Shown: positions 24,926 through 33,211, numbered from the stretch's first letter. The stretch: 64,000 nt of DNA from Clostridia bacterium (GCA_017613735.1 JAGADF010000010.1:62001-126000), one strand, 5' to 3'. Made by a program: numbers and translations. Notes: a model not told the origin generated them from the sequence alone.

Positions 24926-26257
24926 ATGAAGCTGTCAAAACGCATATGGGCGTCTGTAATTCTTTTCGGATTTTTCGGCCAGCTCGCGTGGATGGTTGAA
25001 AACATGTATTTCAACAAGTATCTTTATGACACTATTTCCGATAACCCGAGCTTTATTTCCGCAATGGTCGCGGCGTCGGCTATTGTTGCAACGCTGACCA
25101 CTCTTATAATGGGTACGTTATCGGACAGGGTAGGCAAGCGTAAAATCTTTATGGTAGTCGGTTATATTATCTGGGGCTTTACGACAATGGCGTTCGCGTT
25201 TATCACTACGGACAATGCCGCAAAGCTTTTCCCGACGCTTAACGCCGTTACGGTAGCGGCGATTACGGTAATTGTAATGGACTGCGTTATGACCTTCTTC
25301 GGTTCGACTGCCAACGACGGCGCGTTCAACGCGTGGGTTACGGACGTTACCGACAATACAAACCGCGCAAGGGTCGAGGCGGTTTTGTCCGCTATGCCTC
25401 TTATAGCTTTGCTTGTAATCTTCGGCGTGCTTGACGGAATGTTCGTAACAAAGACGGACCCCGTGACAGGCGAAATTCACAGCAACTGGAAGCTGTTTTA
25501 TATTATTGTCGGCGGGCTCGTAACCTTCGGCGGAATTATAGGCTCGTTCCTGATTAAAGACAGCCCGAATCTCAAACCGAATAAAGACAACTATTTTAAA
25601 AACATTATTTACGGCTTCCGCCCTTCGACGGTTAAGCAGAATAAAATGCTTTATATCTCATTTGTTGCTTTTACGATTGTCTGCATAGCGTATCAGGTAT
25701 TTATGCCGTATCTTATCATTTATATCGATAACTATCTTGGCATTCACGACTATGCGATACCGCTCGGCATCATACTTATTCTTTCGGCGGTCATAAGCGT
25801 AGTAATGGGCAATATTATGGACAAGGTCGGCAAGCACAAATTTATGATTCCGATGCTTGCGGTTCTTATAATCGGCTGCATAGGCATATTCTTCGTAAGG
25901 ACGATTCTTCCGCTTGCGATTATGGGTACGGTTATGATGGGCGCAAACCTCGTCGTATCGTCCGCGGTAAACGCGACAATCCGCGACTACACGCCCGAGG
26001 ACAAGGCGGGACTCTTTCAGGGAATAAGAATGTTCTTCTCGGTTCTTCTTCCTATGGTAATCGGTCCGTATATCGGCGCGGCGGTTATAAAGAACTCAAA
26101 CGAAACCTATGAGGAATACGGCGTTATCAAGCAGGTTCCGACGCCGAATATCTTTCTTGCGGCGGCAATTGTATGCGTTATCGCGGTAATACCTATGATT
26201 GTTCTCGTTAAGAATAAGAAAAAGGAAATTAAAAACACGGGAGAAACCGATGTATAA
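24926..26257 (+). CDS. MFS transporter, sugar (GPH/SLC45-like) type
   Basis: A 443-residue protein with about 12 spans. GTLSDRVGKRK after the second span is the MFS loop 2-3 signature and GNIMDKVGKHK its second-half counterpart. FFGQLAWMVENMYFN at the N-terminus resembles glycoside/sugar:cation symporter-like MFS proteins. The divergent ROK kinase suggests a sugar substrate. Its end overlaps the HAD hydrolase start by 8 bp, so it heads a long plus-strand chain to 30161. Confidence 0.82.
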   Translation: MKLSKRIWASVILFGFFGQLAWMVENMYFNKYLYDTISDNPSFISAMVAASAIVATLTTLIMGTLSDRVGKRKIFMVVGYIIWGFTTMAFAFITTDNAAKLFPTLNAVTVAAITVIVMDCVMTFFGSTANDGAFNAWVTDVTDNTNRARVEAVLSAMPLIALLVIFGVLDGMFVTKTDPVTGEIHSNWKLFYIIVGGLVTFGGIIGSFLIKDSPNLKPNKDNYFKNIIYGFRPSTVKQNKMLYISFVAFTIVCIAYQVFMPYLIIYIDNYLGIHDYAIPLGIILILSAVISVVMGNIMDKVGKHKFMIPMLAVLIIGCIGIFFVRTILPLAIMGTVMMGANLVVSSAVNATIRDYTPEDKAGLFQGIRMFFSVLLPMVIGPYIGAAVIKNSNETYEEYGVIKQVPTPNIFLAAAIVCVIAVIPMIVLVKNKKKEIKNTGETDV

Positions 26258-26852
26258 AAACTATATTTTTGATATGGGCAACGTCCTGCTCGGATTTAAT
26301 GACGAGAGGCTGCTTTCGGCATTTCTGACTGACGAATGGGACAAGAAAAAGGTTGAACAGGAATTAATCTGGTCCGAGGAATGGCAGTTAGGCGATAAGG
26401 GACTTATTGACGAGGACGAGTTTTTAAGAAGAGTTCTCGCCCGTCTTCCCGAAAGGCTTCACGAGGGCGCAACAAACGTGTACCTTAACTGGCATCGTCT
26501 TATGGACCCGATTCCCGGCGCGCTCGAATATGTAAAACAGTTAAAGAGCGAAGGCAAAAAGGTGTATGTTCTTTCGAATGCGCCTCTTCGCTTTTCGGAG
26601 CTTGAAAAACTTTATTCCGAGCTGTTTTCGCTTTTTGACGGAATAGTCGTTTCTGCGCGGGAAAAGACCATAAAGCCCGAGGACAAAATCTATCAGGTGC
26701 TTCTCGAAAGATATTCGTTAAAACCCGAGGAATGCTATTTCTATGACGATTTGCAGGAAAATATCGACGCCGCAAAGCGCAACGGTATCGACGGCGAGGT
26801 GTTCATGGGCAGCTTTCTGCACTTATTGAAGGAAAATGAAAATGAAGAATAA
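26250..26852 (+). CDS. HAD-superfamily phosphatase (YihX-like)
   Basis: A 200-residue HAD-IA hydrolase. FDMGNVLLGF (residues 7-16) carries the nucleophile Asp8 in the DxGNV variant seen in YihX-type glucose-1-phosphatases, YVLSNA is motif 2, and FYDDLQENIDAA holds the Mg-binding acids. The ATG at 26250 overlaps the transporter stop. Substrate is uncertain; sugar phosphates fit the neighbours. Confidence 0.82.
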   Translation: MYKNYIFDMGNVLLGFNDERLLSAFLTDEWDKKKVEQELIWSEEWQLGDKGLIDEDEFLRRVLARLPERLHEGATNVYLNWHRLMDPIPGALEYVKQLKSEGKKVYVLSNAPLRFSELEKLYSELFSLFDGIVVSAREKTIKPEDKIYQVLLERYSLKPEECYFYDDLQENIDAAKRNGIDGEVFMGSFLHLLKENENEE

Positions 26853-27348
26853 TATTATTCTTATCGGTATGCCCGGCGCGGGAAAGTCGACTCTCGGCGT
26901 TGTGCTCGCGAAGGCTGTCGGCTTTGATTTTATTGATACGGATTTGATTATACAGTCCGAACAGAATGAAAAGCTTTACCGAATAATCGAAAAAAAGGGA
27001 ATTGAAAAATTCACTGAAATCGAAAATAAAACCGTAGCTTCTCTTAAAGCCGAAAACTGCGTTATCGCAACGGGCGGCAGCGTGATTTTCGGGAAAGAGG
27101 CTATGGAAAACCTTAAAAGCCTCGGCACAGTTGTTTATCTTCAGGTTGAGGAAAAAGAAATCGAAAAACGGCTTTCCAATATAAAAACCCGCGGTATCGT
27201 TATGAAAGCGGACGAAACGGTCGAAAAAATCTATAACGAAAGAACTCCGCTTTATGAAAAGTACGCCGATATCACGGTTTCCTGCAAGGGAATGGATCTG
27301 GAAAAAACAGTGGAAGCAATAATAAATAATCTGGGGGAAGAAAAATGA
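26842..27348 (+). CDS. Shikimate-kinase-family P-loop kinase, atypical active site
   Basis: A 168-residue kinase of the AroK/gluconokinase-like group. The P-loop GMPGAGKST is at 9-17 and DTD follows at the usual distance. The shikimate-contact motif FRxxE reads FTEIE, and the GGG substrate loop reads GGS, so the key arginine is absent. A lid region with KTRG is present. It may act on another small alcohol. The ATG at 26842 is 8 bp after GAAGGA; the ATG at 26836 is too close. It overlaps the HAD gene by 11 bp. No other aro genes are present. Confidence 0.7.
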   Translation: MKNNIILIGMPGAGKSTLGVVLAKAVGFDFIDTDLIIQSEQNEKLYRIIEKKGIEKFTEIENKTVASLKAENCVIATGGSVIFGKEAMENLKSLGTVVYLQVEEKEIEKRLSNIKTRGIVMKADETVEKIYNERTPLYEKYADITVSCKGMDLEKTVEAIINNLGEEK

Positions 27349-27977
27349 GAAACATTCTTAACTATCTTGTGAAAAGCTTTCTGGCGGGCGTTATGATTGC
27401 GACCGGCGGCACGGTATTCCTTTCGTGCGACAATAAGGTAATCGGTGCGTCGCTGTTCTCAATCGGTCTGTTTGTCATTGTAGTAAGGGCGCTTAACCTT
27501 TACACGGGCAAGGTCGGTTACATATTCGACAATAAACCTTCATATCTTATTGAGGTGCTTGTCACCATAGTCGGCAATTTCCTCGGCACTTTTGCAGTCG
27601 GCAATCTTTTACACCTTACAAGAGTCGGCACGGCTCTTCAGGAAAAGGCGGTCGGACTTTGCACAACCAAGCTTGACGACAGTGTTTTAAGTATTTTTGT
27701 TCTTTCGGTTTGTTGCGGAATGCTTATGTATCTTGCGGTAAACGGTTACAGAGATTACAAGCACGAGCTTGCAAAATACGTAAGCGTTTATATCTGCGTT
27801 GTAGTATTCATTCTCTGCGGCTTTGAGCACAGTATTGCCAATATGTATTATTTCTCCGTAGCTTCAATGTGGGGCGCGAAAGCATTCGGCTATATGGGAA
27901 TTATGATTCTCGGCAACGCCGCAGGCGGAGTTATCTTCCCGCTTCTTAAAAAGGTTGTAAAGGAAAAAGCAGAATAA
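27345..27977 (+). CDS. Formate/nitrite transporter (FNT) family channel
   Basis: A 210-residue membrane protein with about six spans. GFEHSIANMYYFS carries the conserved FNT central histidine, and LGNAAGGVIFPL is the C-terminal GN-GG block. It is shorter than the usual 260-290 residues, mostly in loops and termini. FNT channels move formate, nitrite, hydrosulfide or small acids. Formate export would suit a fermenter with pyruvate:ferredoxin oxidoreductase, but no formate-lyase gene is in view. It overlaps the kinase gene by 4 bp. Confidence 0.82.
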   Translation: MRNILNYLVKSFLAGVMIATGGTVFLSCDNKVIGASLFSIGLFVIVVRALNLYTGKVGYIFDNKPSYLIEVLVTIVGNFLGTFAVGNLLHLTRVGTALQEKAVGLCTTKLDDSVLSIFVLSVCCGMLMYLAVNGYRDYKHELAKYVSVYICVVVFILCGFEHSIANMYYFSVASMWGAKAFGYMGIMILGNAAGGVIFPLLKKVVKEKAE

Positions 27978-27980
27978 TAT

Positions 27981-28727
27981 ATGAACGCAACTCTTTATGA
28001 AAACGAGCATATTGAGTATTTAAGCGAAAAGACGCCCGTTATTGTATCGGATGAACACACCTTCGGTACGGACGCGCTTCTTCTCGCTTCGTTCGCTTCG
28101 CCCAAATCAAACGACGTAATCTGCGACCTGGGCGCGGGCTGCGGTATTATTCCGTTTATTTTTCTTCGCGACGGAAACAGAAAGATAACCGCCGTTGAAA
28201 TTCAGGAAAACGCCTGCGACCAGATTAAAAGAAGCGTTGAAATGAATAATGCCGAAGACAAAATCACTCTTATTAATTCGGATTTGAAAGAGCTTGATTT
28301 CGCCTCTCTTAACGGCAGGTTTTCTCTCGTTACGATGAATCCGCCTTACACAAAAGCGCAGGGCGGTATTGAAAGCGAAAAGAAAAGTGAAAAAATAGCG
28401 CGCCACGAAACCATGTGCGATATTTCGGACGTTGCTCTTTGCGCGTCAAAAATACTTAAATACGGCGGCAGGTTGTGTGTGTGCGGACGTCCCGAACGTC
28501 TTTTTGAAACCATGAAGGCGTTAAGCGATAAAAAAATAGAGCCCAAAAGGCTTCGGATGGTTCAGAAAAATACGAAGTCCGCCCCGTGGCTTTTTTTGCT
28601 TGAGGGAAGGCTCGGCGGTAAGAGCGGAATGACGGTTTCAAGTCCGCTTTATATTGAAAACGACGACGGGGAAGAGAGCGACGAACTGCTTTCGATTCTC
28701 GGCAAATACAGGGAGGAGACGGTTTGA
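27981..28727 (+). CDS. trmN6: tRNA1(Val) adenine-N6 methyltransferase (TrmN6/YabB)
   Basis: A 248-residue class I SAM methyltransferase. DLGAGCGIIPFIFL is motif I and VTMNPPYTKA contains the NPPY catalytic motif of N6-adenine methylases. The protein opens with a TLYENEHIEYLSEKTPVIVSDEHTFG-type segment typical of YabB/TrmN6. It is followed directly by rsmI, the usual Firmicutes pairing; the TGA and the next ATG overlap as TGATG. Confidence 0.9.
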   Translation: MNATLYENEHIEYLSEKTPVIVSDEHTFGTDALLLASFASPKSNDVICDLGAGCGIIPFIFLRDGNRKITAVEIQENACDQIKRSVEMNNAEDKITLINSDLKELDFASLNGRFSLVTMNPPYTKAQGGIESEKKSEKIARHETMCDISDVALCASKILKYGGRLCVCGRPERLFETMKALSDKKIEPKRLRMVQKNTKSAPWLFLLEGRLGGKSGMTVSSPLYIENDDGEESDELLSILGKYREETV

Positions 28728-29545
28728 TGAGCGGAACACTTTATGTTGTCGGCACTCCCATAGGCAATCTCGGCGACCTTTCGCCCAGAGCGCTGGACGT
28801 TTTGGAAAAATGCGATTTTATAGCCGCGGAGGACACACGCGTTACTCTTAAGCTCTTAAATCATTTCGGCATAAAAAAGGCGCTCGTTTCATATCACGAG
28901 CACAACCGTTTTGCTCAGGGCGGTCCGATAGCCGAAAGAATACTTTCGGGTGAAAACTGCGCGCTCGTTACCGACGCAGGTATGCCCGCGATTTCCGACC
29001 CGGGCGAAGATTTAGTTCGCCTTTGTCACGAAAAGGGAATCAGGGTTGAGTCTGTTCCCGGCCCTACGGCTTTTGCGACGGCGGTTGCGATTTCGGGTAT
29101 GCCGTCGGGCAGATTTACGTTTGAGGGCTTTTTAAGCGTTAATAAGGTCAGCCGAAAGGAGCATCTTGAAAGCCTTGCCGATGAAAAAAGGACAATGGTT
29201 TTTTATGAGGCGCCCCACAAGTTGCCCAGAACGCTTGCCGATATGGCGGAATGCTTCGGCGACAGAAAGATAGCTCTTATTAAGGAGCTTACCAAAATCC
29301 ACGAAACTGTTGAAAGAACCTCTCTTTTCGCCGCCCGCGACAAATATCTCGAAACCCCGCCGAAGGGCGAATACGTAATAGTTATTGAGGGCAAACCCGA
29401 AGAAAAGAAAACCGTTTCGCTTGAGGAAGCGGTTGAAATGGCTAAACAATTAAGGGAAAACGGCGTTCCCGTTTCGGACGCGGCAAAAACAGCTGCAAAA
29501 AAGACGGGACTTAAAAAAGGCGATATATACAAGGAGCTGATTTAA
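28727..29545 (+). CDS. rsmI: 16S rRNA 2'-O-ribose C1402 methyltransferase (RsmI)
   Basis: A 272-residue tetrapyrrole-methylase-fold enzyme that methylates 16S C1402. LYVVGTPIGNLGDLSPRAL at the N-terminus is the family signature; ALVTDAGMPAISDPG and VPGPTAFATAVAISG are conserved SAM-site loops. A small C-terminal helical domain ends the protein. AGGAG lies 8 bp before the ATG at 28727. Confidence 0.96.
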   Translation: MSGTLYVVGTPIGNLGDLSPRALDVLEKCDFIAAEDTRVTLKLLNHFGIKKALVSYHEHNRFAQGGPIAERILSGENCALVTDAGMPAISDPGEDLVRLCHEKGIRVESVPGPTAFATAVAISGMPSGRFTFEGFLSVNKVSRKEHLESLADEKRTMVFYEAPHKLPRTLADMAECFGDRKIALIKELTKIHETVERTSLFAARDKYLETPPKGEYVIVIEGKPEEKKTVSLEEAVEMAKQLRENGVPVSDAAKTAAKKTGLKKGDIYKELI

Positions 29546-29546
29546 T

Positions 29547-30161
29547 ATGCCGAAATACTGGTATCTGTGGGCGCTTATTATAATTCTTATACCCATTACC
29601 GTTTATGTCTGTTACAGGGCGGCTATGGCTGCCAAACAGGCGAGGGAAGAGCGTGAGAAAACCATAGAAGAGCTTAATAATGCGAAATCTCTCAAGGATG
29701 AGTTTTCGGGCATTTCCGCGTCCGACCTTCAGAAGGCTGATGACAAAAGAGTCCTTCCGGGAATCGCCCTTTTAATCGACCTCAAGCTTCGCAAGGAGAT
29801 TAAGCCGAAGGACGCGTTTGAAAAGCTTTCGGTTAAAAAACAGCTTGCTTATACTCTCAACTGTATTCTTGAGGACACGAACGGCTCCGTTTCGGCGTTT
29901 TTCAAAAGAAATACCGAGCCCGTTTCTCCGCTTGCGTCAAAGGCGTTGAAAGCCGCGGGACTTGACAGCCTTGCCGAGCTTTTTGACGAGGTTTACCCGA
30001 TGTATGACGACGATAACGAGTCCGTCTCGCTTGACGAAGAAAAAATAAAAGCCGCCGACGAGAAATTCGGCAGGCTTTTCGATAAGGATGTATTTATTTC
30101 GTCCGCGGCGCGTTTTATAAAGGAGAACGCGTCGGAGTTTACGGGCGGGGAGCTGTTATAA
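29547..30161 (+). CDS. Membrane-anchored acidic hypothetical protein (DMP19/DUF4375-like?)
   Basis: A 204-residue protein with one N-terminal membrane span (residues 4-23, YWYLWALIIILIPITVYVCY), a charged linker, then a cytoplasmic helical domain. The domain segment AYTLNCILEDTNGSVSAFFKRNTEPVSPLASKALKAAG... followed by an acidic YDDDNESVSLDEE stretch is reminiscent of DMP19/DUF4375 proteins (nGGf-x-f-N, then an alpha-rich tail). That likeness is weak and from memory. It is the last gene of the 24926-30161 chain and its 3' end overlaps the convergent XRE gene by 6 bp. Confidence 0.6.
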   Translation: MPKYWYLWALIIILIPITVYVCYRAAMAAKQAREEREKTIEELNNAKSLKDEFSGISASDLQKADDKRVLPGIALLIDLKLRKEIKPKDAFEKLSVKKQLAYTLNCILEDTNGSVSAFFKRNTEPVSPLASKALKAAGLDSLAELFDEVYPMYDDDNESVSLDEEKIKAADEKFGRLFDKDVFISSAARFIKENASEFTGGELL

Positions 30162-30764
30162 CTCGCCGCCGAGTTCTTTTATTGAAGTTGAAAACTTTTT
30201 TTCGGCAGCGTCAATTACCGTTTTAACGCAAAGCGGTTTCAAATCCTGATTTTTTTGCTTTGAAGTCTTTCCGGATATCAGCTGCCTAATAATTCTTGCG
30301 CTTGTAACGTCCGCAACTGCCGAAGCGAATTCGGGAGCGTAGCCTATAAGCTCAGGCGAAAGTTCACCCGAAATAACGGCGGCGGAGATAATTCTGTAAA
30401 GACCGACGGCAAGAAAATCCTTTGTAATATCGGCGTCCGAAGGTCTTTTTGAAAGAGTTCTTTCAAGAATTGTCGCGGCTCTGTAAATCGTGCTGATAGT
30501 AAGCTCCGAGTCCTGAGACTCGTCGCCTTCGTCAAAGTCGACGCTTATGCTTTTTTTACTGTTGGTCATTCCCAGAAGGTAGTCGCACGTAACGTCATAG
30601 TATTTAGCCGCTTTTTTTACAAAGTCGAGCGAGCACTCGCGAATACCTTTCTCATAATGCGAAAGAAGAGCCTGAGAAATGCCCAGCGCTGAAGCCGCCT
30701 GCTTCTGACTGATTCCCTTTTTCTTTCTTAATTCCGCAAGTCGGGCGGAAAAGCTTCCTGCCAT
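30156..30764 (-). CDS. XRE-family helix-turn-helix transcriptional regulator
   Basis: A 202-residue protein with an N-terminal Cro/C1-type HTH at about residues 5-62 (LAELRKKKGISQKQAASAL, SQALLSHYEKG) and a C-terminal helical region of unknown role. YYDVTCDYLLGM closes the HTH in the usual way. The ATG at 30764 gives a normal XRE N-terminus. It is divergent from the histidine phosphatase gene, with an inverted repeat in between that could be its operator. Confidence 0.85.
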   Translation of the reverse strand: MAGSFSARLAELRKKKGISQKQAASALGISQALLSHYEKGIRECSLDFVKKAAKYYDVTCDYLLGMTNSKKSISVDFDEGDESQDSELTISTIYRAATILERTLSKRPSDADITKDFLAVGLYRIISAAVISGELSPELIGYAPEFASAVADVTSARIIRQLISGKTSKQKNQDLKPLCVKTVIDAAEKKFSTSIKELGGEL

Positions 30765-30786
30765 ATTCCCCAATCCTTTTATACAA

Positions 30787-30801
30787 AATGTAAAATACAT
30801 T
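30787..30801. promoter_or_regulatory. Inverted repeat, candidate XRE operator
   Basis: AATGTA-AAA-TACATT (30787-30801) lies between the divergent XRE regulator and histidine phosphatase genes, flanked by AT-rich promoter-like sequence. Position and symmetry suggest an operator; the binding factor is inferred only. Confidence 0.4.
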
Positions 30802-30862
30802 ATATAAAAAATATAACAGCTTGTATATAATCATATTCAACAAATTATACGGAGGCAACTTT

Positions 30863-31528
30863 ATGAAAACCTACCAAATACACCTGATAAGGCACGCTAT
30901 GACCGCCGAAAACCTTGAGGGCAGGTACATAGGCCATACCGACGTGCCTCTTTGCGAGGACGGTATAAAGCAGGTTGAACAGATGAAAGAGGAAATGGAA
31001 TACCCGTCGGTTGACGCGGTGTTCACAAGTCCGCTTTCAAGGTGTATTGATACCGCAAAGCTCATTTATCCCGACCGTGAGCCGGTGGTTATAAATGAAC
31101 TTATTGAATATGATTTCGGCGAATTTGAGGGCAAGACGGCTGAAGATTTAAAGGACGACGAGGACTTTGCCGAATGGCTTTCGGGCACTAATCCGCGTAA
31201 AGCCGCTCCTTTCGGGGAAAGCAACGCTTCGTTTACCTACCGCGTCTGCGCCTGCTTTGAAAAAATAGTCGACGGCATTATTTCGTCGGGTGTTAAAAGC
31301 ACCGCGGTAGTAACTCACGGCGGCGTAGTTATGGCTCTTATGGCGGCGTATGCAATTCCCGAAGCTCCTATGCACGAGTGGCTGACTCCCAACGGTACGG
31401 GCTATACTCTGCGCATTGACCCGTCAATATGGATGCGCGGCAAAAAGCTTGAGGCGTTTGCGGAATGTCCATCGTACCCCCTTACTCCGGAGGAACAGCG
31501 CGCTCTCTGGGACGTATATGACGAATAA
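30863..31528 (+). CDS. Histidine phosphatase (phosphoglycerate-mutase family)
   Basis: A 221-residue branch 1 histidine phosphatase. LIRHAMTAEN (8-17) carries the RH motif with His11 as the phospho-acceptor, SPLSRCIDTA is the second arginine block, and VVTHGGVV the second histidine. The GRYIGHTDVPLCEDG stretch resembles the CobC/GpmB-like group, so the substrate may be a small phosphoester. The ATG at 30863 follows GGAGG by 7 bp. Confidence 0.87.
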   Translation: MKTYQIHLIRHAMTAENLEGRYIGHTDVPLCEDGIKQVEQMKEEMEYPSVDAVFTSPLSRCIDTAKLIYPDREPVVINELIEYDFGEFEGKTAEDLKDDEDFAEWLSGTNPRKAAPFGESNASFTYRVCACFEKIVDGIISSGVKSTAVVTHGGVVMALMAAYAIPEAPMHEWLTPNGTGYTLRIDPSIWMRGKKLEAFAECPSYPLTPEEQRALWDVYDE

Positions 31529-31533
31529 TTCTG

Positions 31534-31562
31534 TTGCGCGCGTATATAATTAGTGATAAAAT
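31534..31562 (+). promoter_or_regulatory. Promoter of the hexuronate-type gene group
   Basis: TTGCGC (31534-31539), 17 bp, TAAAAT (31557-31562), 33 bp before the ATG at 31596. Confidence 0.45.
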
Positions 31563-31595
31563 ATAGTTTAACAATTAATGACAAGAGGAAATGAT

Positions 31596-31940
31596 ATGTC
31601 GGATTTTTCACAGGGATTCAAGGGCTATGAGCTGGCTGAAGATATTCACGGTCAGATAAGGCTTGCAAAGGAAAAGAATATAAACAGCCTTCATCTTAAA
31701 AATATGAATTTCAACTTTGCCTGCAACTATGATGACAGTCAGGCAAAAGAGGTTAAAAAGCTTCTTGATAAAAACGGTATGAACGCTCTTTCGCTTTTTA
31801 TAAAAAACGACGTTTCGCCGTTTCGGGCTGAAAAGCTCGGCGCGATATACGGCGTTAAGTACCTCGTGACGGACAATGAAGATAAAAAGCGCGAGCTTGA
31901 AGATAATATTAATGACTTTATAATTGTCAAGGAGGATTGA
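31596..31940 (+). CDS. Hypothetical protein, 114 residues
   Basis: I do not recognise this protein. It is soluble and charged, mixed alpha/beta by appearance, with a repeated lysine/aspartate pattern (KNINSLHLKNMNFNFACNYDD; KLLDKNGMNALSLFIKNDVSP) and a C-terminal VTDNEDKKRELEDNINDFI. GAGG precedes the ATG at 31596. It is the first gene before the SDR dehydrogenase, 2 bp apart, so a role linked to hexuronate metabolism is possible. Confidence 0.6.
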   Translation: MSDFSQGFKGYELAEDIHGQIRLAKEKNINSLHLKNMNFNFACNYDDSQAKEVKKLLDKNGMNALSLFIKNDVSPFRAEKLGAIYGVKYLVTDNEDKKRELEDNINDFIIVKED

Positions 31941-31942
31941 AT

Positions 31943-32794
31943 ATGTTTTCTCATCCCGGATTAAAGGGCAGGGTAGCCGTTATTACCGGCGGCGGCGGAT
32001 TGCTTTGCGCAGGTTTTGCGAAGACTCTCGCGTCGCAGGGAGTTAAGGTTGCGGTCCTTGATTTGAATGAGCCCGCGGCTCAGAAGGTCGCCGACGAAAT
32101 CAATCAGAGCGGCGGCACGGCAATTGCAATAGGCTGTAATGTACTCGAAAAGGAGAGTATGGAAAACGCCCGCAGAATTGTAAACGAAAAATTAGGCGTC
32201 TGCGACATTCTTCTTAACGGCGCGGGCGGTAATAATCCGAAGGGAACAACTACCAAGGAAACGCTTGAAATGATTGACCTTGAGGAAAAGAACGACGATA
32301 TTAAAACCTTCTTTGACCTTGACGCAGACGGCATTTCGTTTGTTTTCAATCTCAATTTCCTCGGCACCCTTATTCCCACTCAGGTTTTTGCGCGCGATAT
32401 GGCGGGCAGGGAAAACGCCTGTATCGTAATGATAACGTCTATGAACGCGTTCCGACCTCTCACCAAAATTCCCGCTTATTCGGCGGCGAAGGCGGCGGTT
32501 AAGAATTTTACGGAGTTTATGGCGGTTCATTTTGCGGATGTCGGTATTCGCGTTAATTCAATCGCTCCGGGCTTTTTCTCGACTAATCAGAATAAATCGC
32601 TTCTCTGGAATGAGGACGGCTCTCCGACGGCAAGAACGGGTAAGATTTTAGCCGCGACTCCTATGAAGCGTTTCGGCGAAACCGAAGAGCTTGCAGGCGC
32701 GCTCTTATTCCTTTGCGATGAAAAATATTCAAGCTTTATTACAGGCACAACAATAGCCGTTGACGGCGGATTTAATGCATATTCGGGGGTATAA
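31943..32794 (+). CDS. uxuB: SDR oxidoreductase, D-mannonate/fructuronate reductase type
   Basis: A 283-residue short-chain dehydrogenase. VITGGGGLLCAGFAK (13-27) is the cofactor loop in the GGGGxLC form characteristic of the SDR mannonate oxidoreductases (B. subtilis UxuB/YjmF type). NGAGGNNPKGTT, Tyr179 and Lys183 (YSAAK) complete the active site, and SIAPGFFSTNQNKSLL is also typical of the subgroup. It would reduce D-fructuronate to D-mannonate in glucuronate breakdown. A KDG kinase remnant two genes on supports this. AGGAGG is 7 bp before the ATG at 31943. Confidence 0.82.
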   Translation: MFSHPGLKGRVAVITGGGGLLCAGFAKTLASQGVKVAVLDLNEPAAQKVADEINQSGGTAIAIGCNVLEKESMENARRIVNEKLGVCDILLNGAGGNNPKGTTTKETLEMIDLEEKNDDIKTFFDLDADGISFVFNLNFLGTLIPTQVFARDMAGRENACIVMITSMNAFRPLTKIPAYSAAKAAVKNFTEFMAVHFADVGIRVNSIAPGFFSTNQNKSLLWNEDGSPTARTGKILAATPMKRFGETEELAGALLFLCDEKYSSFITGTTIAVDGGFNAYSGV

Positions 32795-32796
32795 AA

Positions 32797-33042
32797 ATGA
32801 TGGCAGGCAGTATGAAATGGTTATTGCTCGCGACGGTTTTCTCAATATTGGCAATTGTTATTATGGTCATAGGACTTATGAGAAACAACAAGATTGCCAA
32901 TAAACCTGCGGAAATTCCGGAGGAAGAAGAGGGCAATAAAAAACTGGGGCAGAAGATTTTCTATAAGCACGCCGCGGTTGCGGGAATACTTCTTGTAATC
33001 GCCGTAATTATCTTTTTTGCTTCAAAAGGTGCGGGTGCTTAA
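32797..33042 (+). CDS. Small two-span membrane protein
   Basis: An 81-residue protein with membrane helices at about 6-27 and 57-77 and an acidic linker (AEIPEEEEGNKK) between them. It starts 2 bp after the SDR stop codon, with only a weak purine-rich site (GGGGG at 32785-32789), so translation is probably coupled. Function unknown; perhaps an accessory protein. Its stop codon abuts the ATG of the KDG-kinase remnant. Confidence 0.6.
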   Translation: MMAGSMKWLLLATVFSILAIVIMVIGLMRNNKIANKPAEIPEEEEGNKKLGQKIFYKHAAVAGILLVIAVIIFFASKGAGA

Positions 33043-33207
33043 ATGAAACTTAATTTAAGAAAAAAAGAAGACTGCGCGTTTGATATGATTTCGCTCGGCG
33101 AAATTATGCTGCGCCTTGACCCGGGCGAGGGCAGAGCTTTAATCCGCAGGGGCGGTCATCGACTGCCCGCAAATAAATACAGTCAATTATTTTTAAAAGA
33201 GGTATAA
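33043..33207 (+). pseudogene. kdgK: 2-keto-3-deoxygluconate kinase (PfkB) remnant
   Basis: A 54-codon reading frame whose first part, AFDMISLGEIMLRLDPGEGR, matches the N-terminus of PfkB-family KDG kinases. It then runs into unrelated sequence (RGGHRLPANKYSQLFLKEV) and stops, where a real enzyme needs about 330 residues with the GGG substrate loop and the DTxGAGD motif. It looks like an intact start left after a large internal deletion, with the junction near codon 33-37. It lies in the right place, next to a mannonate-oxidoreductase-type SDR. The remnant's end supplies the ribosome site of pduL (AGAGG). Confidence 0.75.
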
Positions 33208-33211
33208 AAAA

